A stretch of DNA of 7,197 bases from Treponema sp. (GCA_031284195.1 JAITAI010000077.1:1-7197); one strand, 5' to 3'; shown: positions 1 to 6,250, counted from the first letter of the stretch. The notes: generated from the sequence alone by a model not told the origin. Numbers and translations: made by a program.

Positions 1-600
1 AGTACTAAGAGCAATAGCATAATAATAGAGAGGCGGTGATTTGTTATGAGCAAGAGGGGGAAGTGTTTTTAAAGAATGGCGCAACACATGAGAAACAGGA
101 ATAAAATTCCCGCTACAAGAAAAAACAAGTATATGTTGACTTTGGTATTGTTTACTGTAGATCGTCATGGAAAAACCCAAATGAAAATCATGTTTTTTTA
201 ATACTTTATAGACAGACTCTACCTAGCCTTGCTGCCGGCCTATGACTTACCTCCTGCTCGTCAGCATCCCGTTAGGCAAAGTCCGTACTCTACAACAGTG
301 CTTCCTCCAATTCGCTAGCGAAGCGCTTAATTTGGCCACGGTTCCAGCCTATTGTATTGACCGCTGATCTGTACTAAACCGTGTTGCCGGATTGCTTGGA
401 CTCGATTCCTTCTTGAATGTCCCCTTTCCGTTCCACCATCCTTCCAGCATTCCCGTACGCATAGAATGGCTTCATTTTTTGTCTTTTTGGGGTATGCTGT
501 TCATATCCTCTGGGTACTCCTATGGCTTTGTGGCTATTCCCCAGCGGTACTATGGGAGTTGCATCCCCTGACCATGGCGGCTTATCCCAGGTAGTATATT
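1..600. other. Intergenic stretch with no supportable gene
   Basis: I find no convincing coding region here. Short frames such as 76-201 on the plus strand (41 codons) lack a ribosome binding site and resemble no family I recognise. The first 220 bases are A/T-rich. From about 225 to 590 the composition changes to a more mixed sequence with few stops on either strand (see the separate minus-strand open frame). No tRNA, rRNA or obvious tandem repeat is visible. Confidence 0.6.
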
Positions 601-631
601 TTAATCGAATTATATTGACAAACGAATCGTT
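374..631 (-). other. Unstarted 85-codon open frame, possible decayed element
   Basis: Reading the minus strand, there is no stop from 631 down to a TAG at 376-374. The only ATGs lie well inside the frame and none has a ribosome binding site. The product would be hydrophilic and rich in Gly, Pro, Lys and Arg, with no domain I can name. The opposite strand is also open over most of the interval (368 to the TGA near 569), so the openness may reflect composition only. The continuation on the minus strand (about 370 down to 205) has the feel of a structured group II intron-type RNA flank, but I see no intron boundary, domain V or reverse transcriptase. Treat it as an unidentified remnant at best. 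Confidence 0.2.
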
Positions 632-643
632 TTATAGTATACT
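615..643 (+). promoter_or_regulatory. Near-consensus sigma70 promoter
   Basis: A perfect -35 hexamer TTGACA (615-620) and a -10 hexamer TATACT (638-643) are separated by exactly 17 bases. The start of transcription is expected near 649-651, immediately before the first hairpin of the leader. It points toward the molybdopterin-binding protein gene at 830. Confidence 0.8.
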
Positions 644-651
644 CTAATCAA

Positions 652-772
652 GAATGCATAGCTGCACCAGCGGAGCATTCAAAGGGCGTAGATTTTTTGT
701 GGTCAAGTAAAAAATCACACCTCTCCTTCTGGCTGTCTAAGAAAGCCGTGTTTTTTAGACAGCCCTTTTATT
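652..772 (+). promoter_or_regulatory. Structured 5' leader with three hairpins, candidate attenuator or small RNA
   Basis: Three hairpins follow one another from the predicted transcript start. P1 (652-680) pairs GAATGC (652-657) with GCATTC (675-680). Above a 3x3 internal loop it has GCTG/CAGC (661-664/668-671) with a triloop. P2 pairs GATTTTTT (691-698) with AAAAAATC (709-716) around a 10-nt loop. P3 (731-764) is the terminator-like hairpin listed separately. The layout of promoter, folded RNA and terminator upstream of a gene fits a riboswitch or attenuator, or an independent RNA of about 120 nt. I could not match it to a known riboswitch consensus (preQ1, fluoride, ZTP, c-di-GMP and tetrahydrofolate were considered). 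A link to molybdenum or its cofactor is only suggested by the gene that follows. Confidence 0.5.
731..772 (+). terminator. Intrinsic-terminator-like hairpin in the leader
   Basis: GGCTGTCTAA (731-740) pairs perfectly with TTAGACAGCC (755-764). The pairing extends inward by four more base pairs including one G-U, leaving a 6-nt loop (745-750). A short T-rich tract, CTTTTATT, follows (765-772). It lies between the strong promoter at 615-643 and the start codon at 830, so full-length mRNA must read through it. The T tract is interrupted, so termination may be partial. Confidence 0.6.
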
Positions 773-814
773 ATGTATCGATTGTTTGATAGGGGTTGGT
801 ATAGTATAGTCAAC

Positions 815-820
815 AGGAAG
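815..820 (+). promoter_or_regulatory. Ribosome binding site fixing the start at 830
   Basis: AGGAAG is followed after 9 bases by ATG at 830. The upstream in-frame ATG at 773 has no purine-rich site and starts just after the terminator-like hairpin. Its 19 extra residues do not look like the usual N-terminus of the family, so 830 is preferred. Confidence 0.75.
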
Positions 821-829
821 GCTATAGGT

Positions 830-1867
830 ATGAAGAAACTACGTGTAGAAGATGCGATTGGACAGGTGCTTTGCCACGATCTGACCCGTATCGTCCCGGG
901 TGAAATGAAAGGTCCCCAGTTCCGCAAGGGACATATCATCCAGGAAGCGGACATCCCTATGTTGCGTTCCATGGGCAAGGAACATGTTTTTGTCTGGGAA
1001 AAGCAGTTGGGGATGCTCCATGAGGATGAGGCTGCGGTACGTCTAGCATCCCTGTGCACAAACACCCATATACGGATCGGTTCAGTGGCTGAGGGCAAAA
1101 TCGAACTCTTTGCAGAGCAGGATGGAGTTTTTTGTGTTGATGTGGCGCGGCTCAACCAGGTGAATGGGATTCCTGACATCATCATTGCGGCTCGGCATTC
1201 CTACTCCACGGTAAAAGCCGGGGATAAACTAGGAGCTATGAAGGTCATCCCCTTAGTGGTGCCCGAAGAAACCCTGGTTCTCGCTGAGGCTGCGGCAGGG
1301 ACTAGGCCGATTTTTGAACTCCTGCCCTATATCCTAAAAACCGCCTGGGTAATAACCACGGGAAGCGAGGTGGCCGGAGGCTTGATTAAGGATAGCTTTA
1401 CCCCGGTTATCGTCAAAAAACTCAAGGCCTACGGTATTGCCGTGATCCGGCATGTGGTGGTAGGGGACGGCTTGGATGCAGTGGCCGGGGTAATTAACGA
1501 AGCCCTTGAAAAAAGAGAAAAAAGGGAGAAACCGGACCTGATCCTCTGTACCGGCGGCATGAGCGTTGATCCGGACGACAATACCCCCGGAGCCATTAAA
1601 CAGAGTGGAGCGAAGATTGTTACCTACGGCGCGCCAGTCTTACCGGGTGCGATGTTTTTATTGGGGTACTATGCTGATGGCCTACCGATCCTGGGGCTTC
1701 CAGGTTGCGTCATGTATATGCAGACCACCATTTTTGACCTGGTGCTGCCCCGTATTGCCGCAGGCATCCAGATGACCAAACAGGATTTCACGGTTTTGGG
1801 GAACGGTGGCCTGTGCCTGGGCTGTAGGGAGTGTCACTATCCGGTTTGTCCCTTTGGTAAAGTATAG
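830..1867 (+). CDS. Molybdopterin-binding protein with MoeA/MogA-type (MoCF) domain and C-terminal Cys cluster
   Basis: The 345-residue protein starts MKKLRVEDAIGQVLCHDLTR, the usual beginning of a family of stand-alone molybdopterin-binding proteins in anaerobes. The C-terminal half (about residues 170-310) has the molybdopterin-binding (MoCF/MogA) fold signatures: TTGSE near 176-180, TGGMSVDPDDNTP near 241-253, PVLPGAMF near 269-276 and LGLPGC near 288-293. This fold binds molybdopterin during molybdenum cofactor assembly in MoeA, MogA and MoaB. The last 17 residues carry four cysteines in a CxxCxxCxxxxC pattern (329, 332, 335, 340) that could hold a metal or Fe-S cluster. It is shorter than canonical MoeA (about 400 residues), and I do not see the full set of MoeA domains, so calling it MoeA would overstate. 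Its exact reaction is unknown. It is cytoplasmic, with no signal or membrane segment. Expression is likely from the promoter at 615-643 through the structured leader. No other molybdenum gene is visible in the window. Confidence 0.85.
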   Translation: MKKLRVEDAIGQVLCHDLTRIVPGEMKGPQFRKGHIIQEADIPMLRSMGKEHVFVWEKQLGMLHEDEAAVRLASLCTNTHIRIGSVAEGKIELFAEQDGVFCVDVARLNQVNGIPDIIIAARHSYSTVKAGDKLGAMKVIPLVVPEETLVLAEAAAGTRPIFELLPYILKTAWVITTGSEVAGGLIKDSFTPVIVKKLKAYGIAVIRHVVVGDGLDAVAGVINEALEKREKREKPDLILCTGGMSVDPDDNTPGAIKQSGAKIVTYGAPVLPGAMFLLGYYADGLPILGLPGCVMYMQTTIFDLVLPRIAAGIQMTKQDFTVLGNGGLCLGCRECHYPVCPFGKV

Positions 1868-2110
1868 GGCTTGTCTCAGGAGCATAGAGACTGGGCCTTC
1901 TGTTCGTGTAACATCCATAAAAGCTATACCATTGGGTAGGCAGTTCCATGAGAATCGGCTTTAGTAATTCCCCCCGGTAAAGGAGTAATTAGAGGCGAGC
2001 ATTTCTTGTACCGGGTCATTCACGACCCTGCGTATAAACCCCAAGAAAGCCCGGAAAGGAAGGGCCCGGTACGCGTGACTTTCTTCCCTCCCTGTTTACC
2101 AGGCTTCAGA
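1868..2110. other. Short gap between convergent genes
   Basis: The plus-strand molybdopterin protein gene and the minus-strand lptB end toward each other here. Only weak inverted repeats are visible: GTCTC/GAGAC at 1873-1877/1887-1891 and GGGTC/GACCC at 2013-2017/2024-2028. None is followed by a clear T run, so no terminator is called. Frames without a start codon are open on both strands around 1952-2110, but they have no start codon with a ribosome binding site and are not annotated. Confidence 0.5.
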
Positions 2111-2923
2111 TTACATCCTGAATTCTGAGCCCAGATACACTTCCCGAACCATTTCATTGGCCAGGATACTATCCCGATCCCCTCTTGCTACGATGGTACC
2201 GGAGTTTATAATGAACGCTTCGGTGGTGATTTCCAGGGTATCCCGCACATTGTGGTCGGTGATGAGGATGCCGATACCTTTTTCTGCGAGCTGCCGGATT
2301 ATCTGCTTGATTTCATACACCGCAATGGGGTCGATGCCGGCAAAAGGCTCATCGAGGAGGAGGAATTTTGGTTCTGTAGCCAGAGACCGGGCAATCTCGG
2401 TACGTCGCCGTTCACCTCCAGAAAGGGTAAACCCGTATTGACTTCGGATCCGGCCAATACCGAATTCTTCGAGTAAGGATTCAAGGCGCTGCTTTTTTTC
2501 CGTTTTCCGGATGTCCCGGCGGCTTTCCAGAATGGCCCAGATGTTTTGTTCTACCGTGAGCTTACGGAAAATCGACGCTTCCTGCGGGAGATAGGCGATA
2601 CCCTGCCGGGCTCGCCGATACATGGGCTTCGTGGTAATATCCACTGAGTCCATGGTAACTTTTCCTGCTGAGGGCCGATAAAAGCCTACAATCATATAGA
2701 AGATGGTTGTTTTGCCTGCTCCATTAGGACCCAGCAGCCCTGCCACCGTACCGTTATGCATGAAAAAATTGACTCCCCTGACCACTTCCTTGCGACCAAA
2801 ACGCTTATGGAGTTCTGAAACCCCCAGTATATGCAGGTTTGGATTGAGGACCTGGGTATCCCGCTCCATCCCGGTGTCCTCATCAGTCCCCGCAGCCGCA
2901 ACTACGTTCCTATCTTCTTCCAT
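2111..2923 (-). CDS. lptB: LptB, ATPase of the lipopolysaccharide/glycolipid export ABC transporter
   Basis: This ABC ATPase (270 residues) powers extraction of lipid from the inner membrane by LptFG and its passage along the LptC-LptA bridge. All nucleotide-binding motifs are intact: Walker A GPNGAGKT (65-72), Q-loop around YLPQEASIF (111-119, Q114), signature LSGGERRR (167-174), Walker B FLLLDEP (187-193) and the switch histidine H224 in TDHN. The YLPQEASIF and LSGGERRR forms are characteristic of LptB rather than of LivF-like ATPases. The first 30 residues are a polar extension not found in the usual protein of about 240 residues. An internal ATG at residue 19 has a GAGG-type site upstream and is a possible alternative start. 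The chosen start lies 5 nt after the lptA stop, with AAGGA upstream, and gives tight operon spacing. It is the last gene of the pyrG-lptC-lptA-lptB run; the permease genes lptF and lptG are not in the window. Confidence 0.93.
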   Translation of the reverse strand: MEEDRNVVAAAGTDEDTGMERDTQVLNPNLHILGVSELHKRFGRKEVVRGVNFFMHNGTVAGLLGPNGAGKTTIFYMIVGFYRPSAGKVTMDSVDITTKPMYRRARQGIAYLPQEASIFRKLTVEQNIWAILESRRDIRKTEKKQRLESLLEEFGIGRIRSQYGFTLSGGERRRTEIARSLATEPKFLLLDEPFAGIDPIAVYEIKQIIRQLAEKGIGILITDHNVRDTLEITTEAFIINSGTIVARGDRDSILANEMVREVYLGSEFRM

Positions 2924-2928
2924 CAGTG

Positions 2929-3549
2929 CTAGTCCTTTATAGAACCGGAAACCGTCCCTTCCATGGTAACATCATCGGTATCCAAGTCTACCCGAATCCG
3001 GTCAGCCCTAAATTCATCGTTCTTTTTAAACACTACAGGAAATCCTGAAAGATCCAGTAGTTTTTCCGTACGCCGGTATACTGCGTATTCAGAACGGCAT
3101 ACCATCGTATCTTTGAAGAGCCGGACCGATACCTGGAATACCGTAACTTCTGCTTGATCATCGTACTCCATGTACCGGCCCTTAGCCACGATGTGGTTCT
3201 TCTTATCTTCTAAGGTAGCGTTGCCTTCTAACCGGGCTATTTTCAGCTTTCGATCATACCGCAGGCGGTCTGTTTGAAAGAAGATGTCCTTTGCTTCTTC
3301 TCTGCCCCAGACCTCCCCTGAACAATCAATGAACTGATTGTTATCCCCATGGATCTCAATCCGGCTAGCCCTGAGCAGGAGATTATCTGAACGTACTTCC
3401 GCGTTTCCCGTAAGCACCGTGAGTTCTTTACCCGAAGCCCTGCTCCCGTTCATCCTATCCGCCTTGAAGGTGAAGATATCCCCGTGGATAGGGGCAAGGC
3501 AAATAATAAGGAAGATTCCTACCCAATAGGGCCAAATCCGTCTGCTCAC
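2929..3549 (-). CDS. lptA: LptA/OstA-like periplasmic lipid transport protein
   Basis: The 206-residue product has an N-terminal signal peptide: basic MSRR, a hydrophobic stretch to about residue 21, and probable cleavage after IHG at residue 23. The rest is a beta-rich OstA-type repeat domain. It contains recurrent phrases such as VLTGNAEVRSDNLLLRASRI and ARLEGNATLEDKKNHIVA that mark the jellyroll strands of LptA-family proteins. LptA links LptC at the inner membrane to LptD at the outer membrane. The start is GTG at 3549, overlapping the lptC stop as GTGA, with AGAGGA 7 nt upstream. This implies translational coupling. It lies directly before lptB. The family is diverse in sequence, so the assignment rests on the fold signature plus the lptC and lptB neighbours. 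Confidence 0.85.
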   Translation of the reverse strand: MSRRIWPYWVGIFLIICLAPIHGDIFTFKADRMNGSRASGKELTVLTGNAEVRSDNLLLRASRIEIHGDNNQFIDCSGEVWGREEAKDIFFQTDRLRYDRKLKIARLEGNATLEDKKNHIVAKGRYMEYDDQAEVTVFQVSVRLFKDTMVCRSEYAVYRRTEKLLDLSGFPVVFKKNDEFRADRIRVDLDTDDVTMEGTVSGSIKD

Positions 3550-4145
3550 TCTTTTTCCTCTTGCTCCTCTTCTTCCTCATCTTCCCAGATATAGGTTCCG
3601 TTGATGCCTGAAGCAAAACCCCAGGTTCTATTACGGACATCCGCAGAAAATCCCCAACCGGAGAAATTCGTCCCATCGGAACGCTGCATATCCACCTGCT
3701 CCGCTGCTCCACCTGAGAGGATCCGTTCCTTGTCCTGCCAATCCAGGCCCTTTGTTTCTATGATAATATCCTCGGATTCAACCTCAAGCCGGACCCCGTC
3801 CCGGAGCTGTATGTTACCCGAATCAAGTTCTACTGAAGCGGTTCCTGCCTGGCCTACTGCGTTTATATCCGTTCCCTGATGTTCAAACTGTTCAAAAGAG
3901 AAATTGGTAAGTTCCATAGTCTGCCGTTTTTCATAGCGCTCTGCGGATTCCGCGGTGAACCGGACCAGGGGATTTCCGTTTCTCACCCGGACATACTTCA
4001 CATCTTTCATCACGATATCCGGCAGATCCCCTTGATCCGATGTGGACTCTCCATAATCAAAGGAACAGGACCCCAAAAGCCCCAGGATGATGCTGATCCC
4101 CAGAATACTCCACCATCCAAAGGAGGCTGAAGGTACTTTTTTCAT
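3546..4145 (-). CDS. lptC: LptC-family protein, predicted lipoprotein
   Basis: The 199-residue protein begins MKKVPSASFGWWSILG and has one hydrophobic segment ending in LLGSC, with Cys27 as a probable lipidation site. Spirochaete lipoboxes are loose, so G-S before the Cys is acceptable. The remaining part is rich in beta-strand patterns typical of LptC/YrbK (for example DVKYVRVRNGNPLVRFTAES), with repeated phrases about lines of amphipathic strands. The C-terminus is strikingly acidic (WEDEEEEEQEEKE). Proteobacterial LptC is held by an uncleaved transmembrane helix, so a lipid anchor would be a variation. The frame is open upstream into pyrG, but the ATG at 4145 is preferred. It lies 4 nt past the pyrG stop, with AAGG in the pyrG end as ribosome binding site, and it begins the export signal. 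It overlaps lptA by 4 nt. Confidence 0.8.
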   Translation of the reverse strand: MKKVPSASFGWWSILGISIILGLLGSCSFDYGESTSDQGDLPDIVMKDVKYVRVRNGNPLVRFTAESAERYEKRQTMELTNFSFEQFEHQGTDINAVGQAGTASVELDSGNIQLRDGVRLEVESEDIIIETKGLDWQDKERILSGGAAEQVDMQRSDGTNFSGWGFSADVRNRTWGFASGINGTYIWEDEEEEEQEEKE

Positions 4146-4149
4146 AGGC

Positions 4150-5784
4150 TTATCCTTGGACCTGGATACTATCCCGAACCGCGGCAATAAAGTCTCGGAA
4201 TAAAGGGCTTGCCTCTGTAGGTTTCGACTTGAATTCAGGGTGAAACTGAACTCCCACGCCCCAGGGGTGATCCGGCCATTCCACGGCTTCCACAAGACTC
4301 CTATCCATGGTAAGGGCGCTAATACATAAGCCCGATTCGATCATAGCCTTCCGGTAGGTATTGGAAAATTCATACCGGTGCCGGTGCCGCTCAAAGATAG
4401 CCTCAGCTTGGTAACTTGCAAAAAGATGAGTCCCCGGTTCTACGAAGGATACACTCTTCCCCAAGCGCATGGTTCCTCCGTAGTTTTTCACATCCACCTG
4501 TTCATCCAAAAGGCTTATCACCGGATGCTTGGTACTCTGGTTAAATTCCGTAGAATCCGCATCTTCCCAGCCGAGTACATTCCGGCCCCAGTCAATGACC
4601 ATGATCTGCATACCCAGGCAGATGCCCAAATAGGGTATCTTATGGGTCCTAGCCCAGGCCGATGCTTTGACCATGCCCTTAGTGCCTCGCTGTCCAAAGC
4701 CTCCGGGAACCAGGATGCCCTGGATGCCTCCCTCTGGAGCAGCCGGCCCGAGGATAGGTTCCAGGGTGTCTGATTCCTCAAGCCCCCCGGCGTCGATCTT
4801 GACCAATTCCACTGCCACCCCGGTCTCAAGTCCGCCATGAAACAGGGCTTCGTACACCGATTGATAGGCGTCATGGAGGTCCATGTACTTTCCTACAATA
4901 CCGATCCGAACAGTACCCTGCCGGCTCTTGAACTTTTCCATCATGGTATACCAGGGTTCCAGGTTGGCATGACGGCTCTCAACTCCCATTTTCTGCAACA
5001 CCACCTGATCCAGCTTTTGCTCGAAAAAGACCAAGGGTATCTCATAAATCGTCGTATCTACATCATAAGAAGTAAACACCGCATCAGGATCCACATTGGT
5101 GAAAAGGGCGATTTTCCGGCGGGTCGATTCATCAAGGATCACCGGCGCCCGGCAGATGAGTATATCCGGCTGGATTCCCTGTTCCTGCATGGCCTTCACC
5201 GAATGTTGGGTAGGTTTGGTCTTGAGTTCTCCCCCTGCCACCTCCGGGATCAGGGTAAGATGGACCGAAAGGGCGTTGATCCTGCCCGCTTCATGAATGA
5301 GCTGGCGGGCAGCTTCCAAGAAGGGAATTGATTCAATGTCCCCTACGGTCCCGCCTATCTCCACGATGACCACATCCGTATCCGGATCATCTTGAGCCGC
5401 AGCGAGGATCCGGTTCTTGATTTCATCGGTAATATGGGGAATCACCTGCACACAGCGTCCCAGGTACCGGCCTTCCCGTTCTTTACGGATCACCGCATCG
5501 TAGACCTGGCCGGTGGTGATGGAATTGATCTTGGATAAAGCCCCGGAGGTAAACCGGGCATAATTTCCCAGATCCAGGTCTGTTTCCGCACCGTCGTCGG
5601 TAACATACACCTCTCCGTGCTGATACGGGCTCATGGTCCCTGCATCCACGTTAAGATAAGGGTCACATTTTACCATGCGGACATTAAGCCCCCGGCCCTC
5701 CAGCAAAGCCCCTAGGGAAGAAGCTGCTACCCCTTTACCCAAACTCGAACAGACTCCCCCAGAGACAAAAATAAGCTTATTCAT
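4150..5784 (-). CDS. pyrG: CTP synthase
   Basis: The enzyme makes CTP from UTP, ATP and glutamine in the cytoplasm, the last step of de novo cytidine nucleotide synthesis. At 544 residues it has the standard full length. The N-terminal amidoligase domain shows the P-loop SSLGKG (13-18), the DAGTMSPYQHGEVYV block (47-61) and the EIGGTVGDIES region (142-152). The C-terminal glutamine amidotransferase domain has the oxyanion GGFGQRG (361-367), the nucleophile elbow GICLGMQ (Cys389) and the catalytic His515/Glu517 in VQFHPEF. No key residue is missing. It is the first gene of the operon with lptC, lptA and lptB. The start is unambiguous by homology, although the ribosome binding site is weak (GGA 11 nt upstream). 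A candidate promoter lies directly in front, and the repeat element at 5829-6435 sits about 45 bp upstream. Confidence 0.98.
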   Translation of the reverse strand: MNKLIFVSGGVCSSLGKGVAASSLGALLEGRGLNVRMVKCDPYLNVDAGTMSPYQHGEVYVTDDGAETDLDLGNYARFTSGALSKINSITTGQVYDAVIRKEREGRYLGRCVQVIPHITDEIKNRILAAAQDDPDTDVVIVEIGGTVGDIESIPFLEAARQLIHEAGRINALSVHLTLIPEVAGGELKTKPTQHSVKAMQEQGIQPDILICRAPVILDESTRRKIALFTNVDPDAVFTSYDVDTTIYEIPLVFFEQKLDQVVLQKMGVESRHANLEPWYTMMEKFKSRQGTVRIGIVGKYMDLHDAYQSVYEALFHGGLETGVAVELVKIDAGGLEESDTLEPILGPAAPEGGIQGILVPGGFGQRGTKGMVKASAWARTHKIPYLGICLGMQIMVIDWGRNVLGWEDADSTEFNQSTKHPVISLLDEQVDVKNYGGTMRLGKSVSFVEPGTHLFASYQAEAIFERHRHRYEFSNTYRKAMIESGLCISALTMDRSLVEAVEWPDHPWGVGVQFHPEFKSKPTEASPLFRDFIAAVRDSIQVQG

Positions 5785-5791
5785 TTTTTTA

Positions 5792-5820
5792 GTTATCCAT
5801 CTTTAGCCGTTCTGTTTCAA
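5792..5820 (-). promoter_or_regulatory. Candidate promoter of the pyrG-lpt operon
   Basis: On the minus strand, TTGAAA (5820-5815) is followed after 17 bases by GATAAC (5797-5792). These match the sigma70 hexamers at 5 of 6 and 4 of 6 positions. Transcription would begin around 5785, virtually at the pyrG ATG, implying a leaderless or very short leader. That would fit the poor ribosome binding site. It lies just outside the inserted element. Confidence 0.35.
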
Positions 5821-5828
5821 GGGGGGGC

Positions 5829-5838
5829 TTCCTCGAAG
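5829..5838. repeat. Left copy of 10-bp target-site duplication
   Basis: TTCCTCGAAG abuts the left terminal inverted repeat of the element and is repeated exactly and in the same orientation at 6426-6435, abutting the right end. Confidence 0.8.
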
Positions 5839-5989
5839 CAGGACCAGCGCATATAAAAAAGGGAGACCGGAGGTATAGTTGGCATAGTTTTTCTAGGAGG
5901 GGAACCATGGAACCAGAACAACCACTGCGACACATGCCCATTACGGCTTTTTGCCTCCGGTTCAGGGTAATGTATATGCGCTGGCCCTG
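5839..5989. repeat. Left MITE-like module (151 bp)
   Basis: The module is bounded by CAGGACCAGCGCATATA (5839-5855) and its inverted copy TATATGCGCTGGCCCTG (5973-5989). A second, inner inverted repeat, ACCGGAGG/CCTCCGGT, lies at 5866-5873/5954-5961, so the module could fold into one long hairpin. It contains a small open frame with a strong ribosome binding site (5907-5990). Confidence 0.6.
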
Positions 5990-5990
5990 A
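5907..5990 (+). CDS. Possible 27-residue micro-ORF inside the element
   Basis: ATG at 5907 is preceded by AGGAGGGG (5895-5902), an excellent ribosome binding site at good spacing. The frame runs 27 codons, and its TGA (5988-5990) lies at the module's end, so the inner terminal repeat supplies the last residues. The product starts MEPEQPLRHMPIT and ends in an aromatic/basic tail. No family is recognised and there is no signal or membrane segment. It may be a relic of a gene start captured or truncated by the element, or chance. The good ribosome binding site is the only real argument for it. Confidence 0.2.
   Translation: MEPEQPLRHMPITAFCLRFRVMYMRWP
5970..5990. repeat. Inner inverted repeat, left copy
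   Basis: This 21-bp stretch is the exact reverse complement of 6301-6321. It contains the 17-bp element end (5973-5989). The two inner ends match each other perfectly and share an ATG extension, unlike the outer ends, which continue with A-rich sequence. Confidence 0.85.
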
Positions 5991-6002
5991 TGATTGCCTG
6001 CT

Positions 6003-6041
6003 TATCTGTCTAGAGATTGCCTGCCTCTCTCTAGACAGATA
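6003..6041. repeat. Hairpin palindrome of array unit 1
   Basis: TATCTGTCTAGAGA (6003-6016) pairs perfectly over 14 bp with TCTCTAGACAGATA (6028-6041), leaving an 11-nt loop. Confidence 0.85.
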
Positions 6042-6119
6042 GCCTGCTTATCTCTTTAGAGATTGCCTGTCAATCTTAGGTAATGATTGCTTGCGAATCC
6101 TATCTAATGATTGTTTGCT

Positions 6120-6158
6120 TATCTCTTTAGAGATTGCCTACCTCTCTCTAGACAGATA
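6120..6158. repeat. Hairpin palindrome of array unit 2
   Basis: The left arm (6120-6133) differs from the other units at two bases; the right arm (6145-6158) is identical to them. The stem is therefore imperfect, with one mismatch and one possible G-U pair. Confidence 0.75.
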
Positions 6159-6211
6159 GCCTCCTTATCTCTCTAGAGATAATCTGCCAATTCTAGGTAA
6201 TGTTGCTTGCT

Positions 6212-6250
6212 TATCTGTCTAGAGATTACCTGCCTCTCTCTAGACAGATA
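6212..6250. repeat. Hairpin palindrome of array unit 3
   Basis: The arms 6212-6225 and 6237-6250 are identical to those of unit 1 and pair perfectly over 14 bp, with the same 11-nt loop length. Confidence 0.85.

Noticed and set aside
76..201. 41-codon plus-strand frame
   Set aside because: It has no ribosome binding site, A/T-rich composition and no recognisable features.
731..764. Inverted repeat as the end of an insertion sequence
   Set aside because: Only one hairpin is present, with no matching distant end and no flanking duplication. Its position and T tract fit a terminator better.
773..829. Upstream start codon at 773 for the molybdopterin-binding protein
   Set aside because: It has no ribosome binding site and falls right behind the terminator hairpin. 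The start at 830 has AGGAAG at 9-nt spacing and matches the family's usual N-terminus.
1952..2110. Unstarted open frames on both strands in the convergent gap
   Set aside because: No ATG, GTG or TTG with a fitting ribosome binding site was found, the length is under 55 codons, and each frame is the complement of the other.
4146..4295. Longer lptC start inside pyrG
   Set aside because: The extra 50 residues are an out-of-frame reading of the conserved pyrG C-terminus. The ATG at 4145 starts a proper export signal.
4378..4773. 131-codon plus-strand frame and other long frames opposite pyrG and lptB
   Set aside because: They lie antisense to fully conserved genes and look like no known protein; they are shadows of GC-biased third positions.
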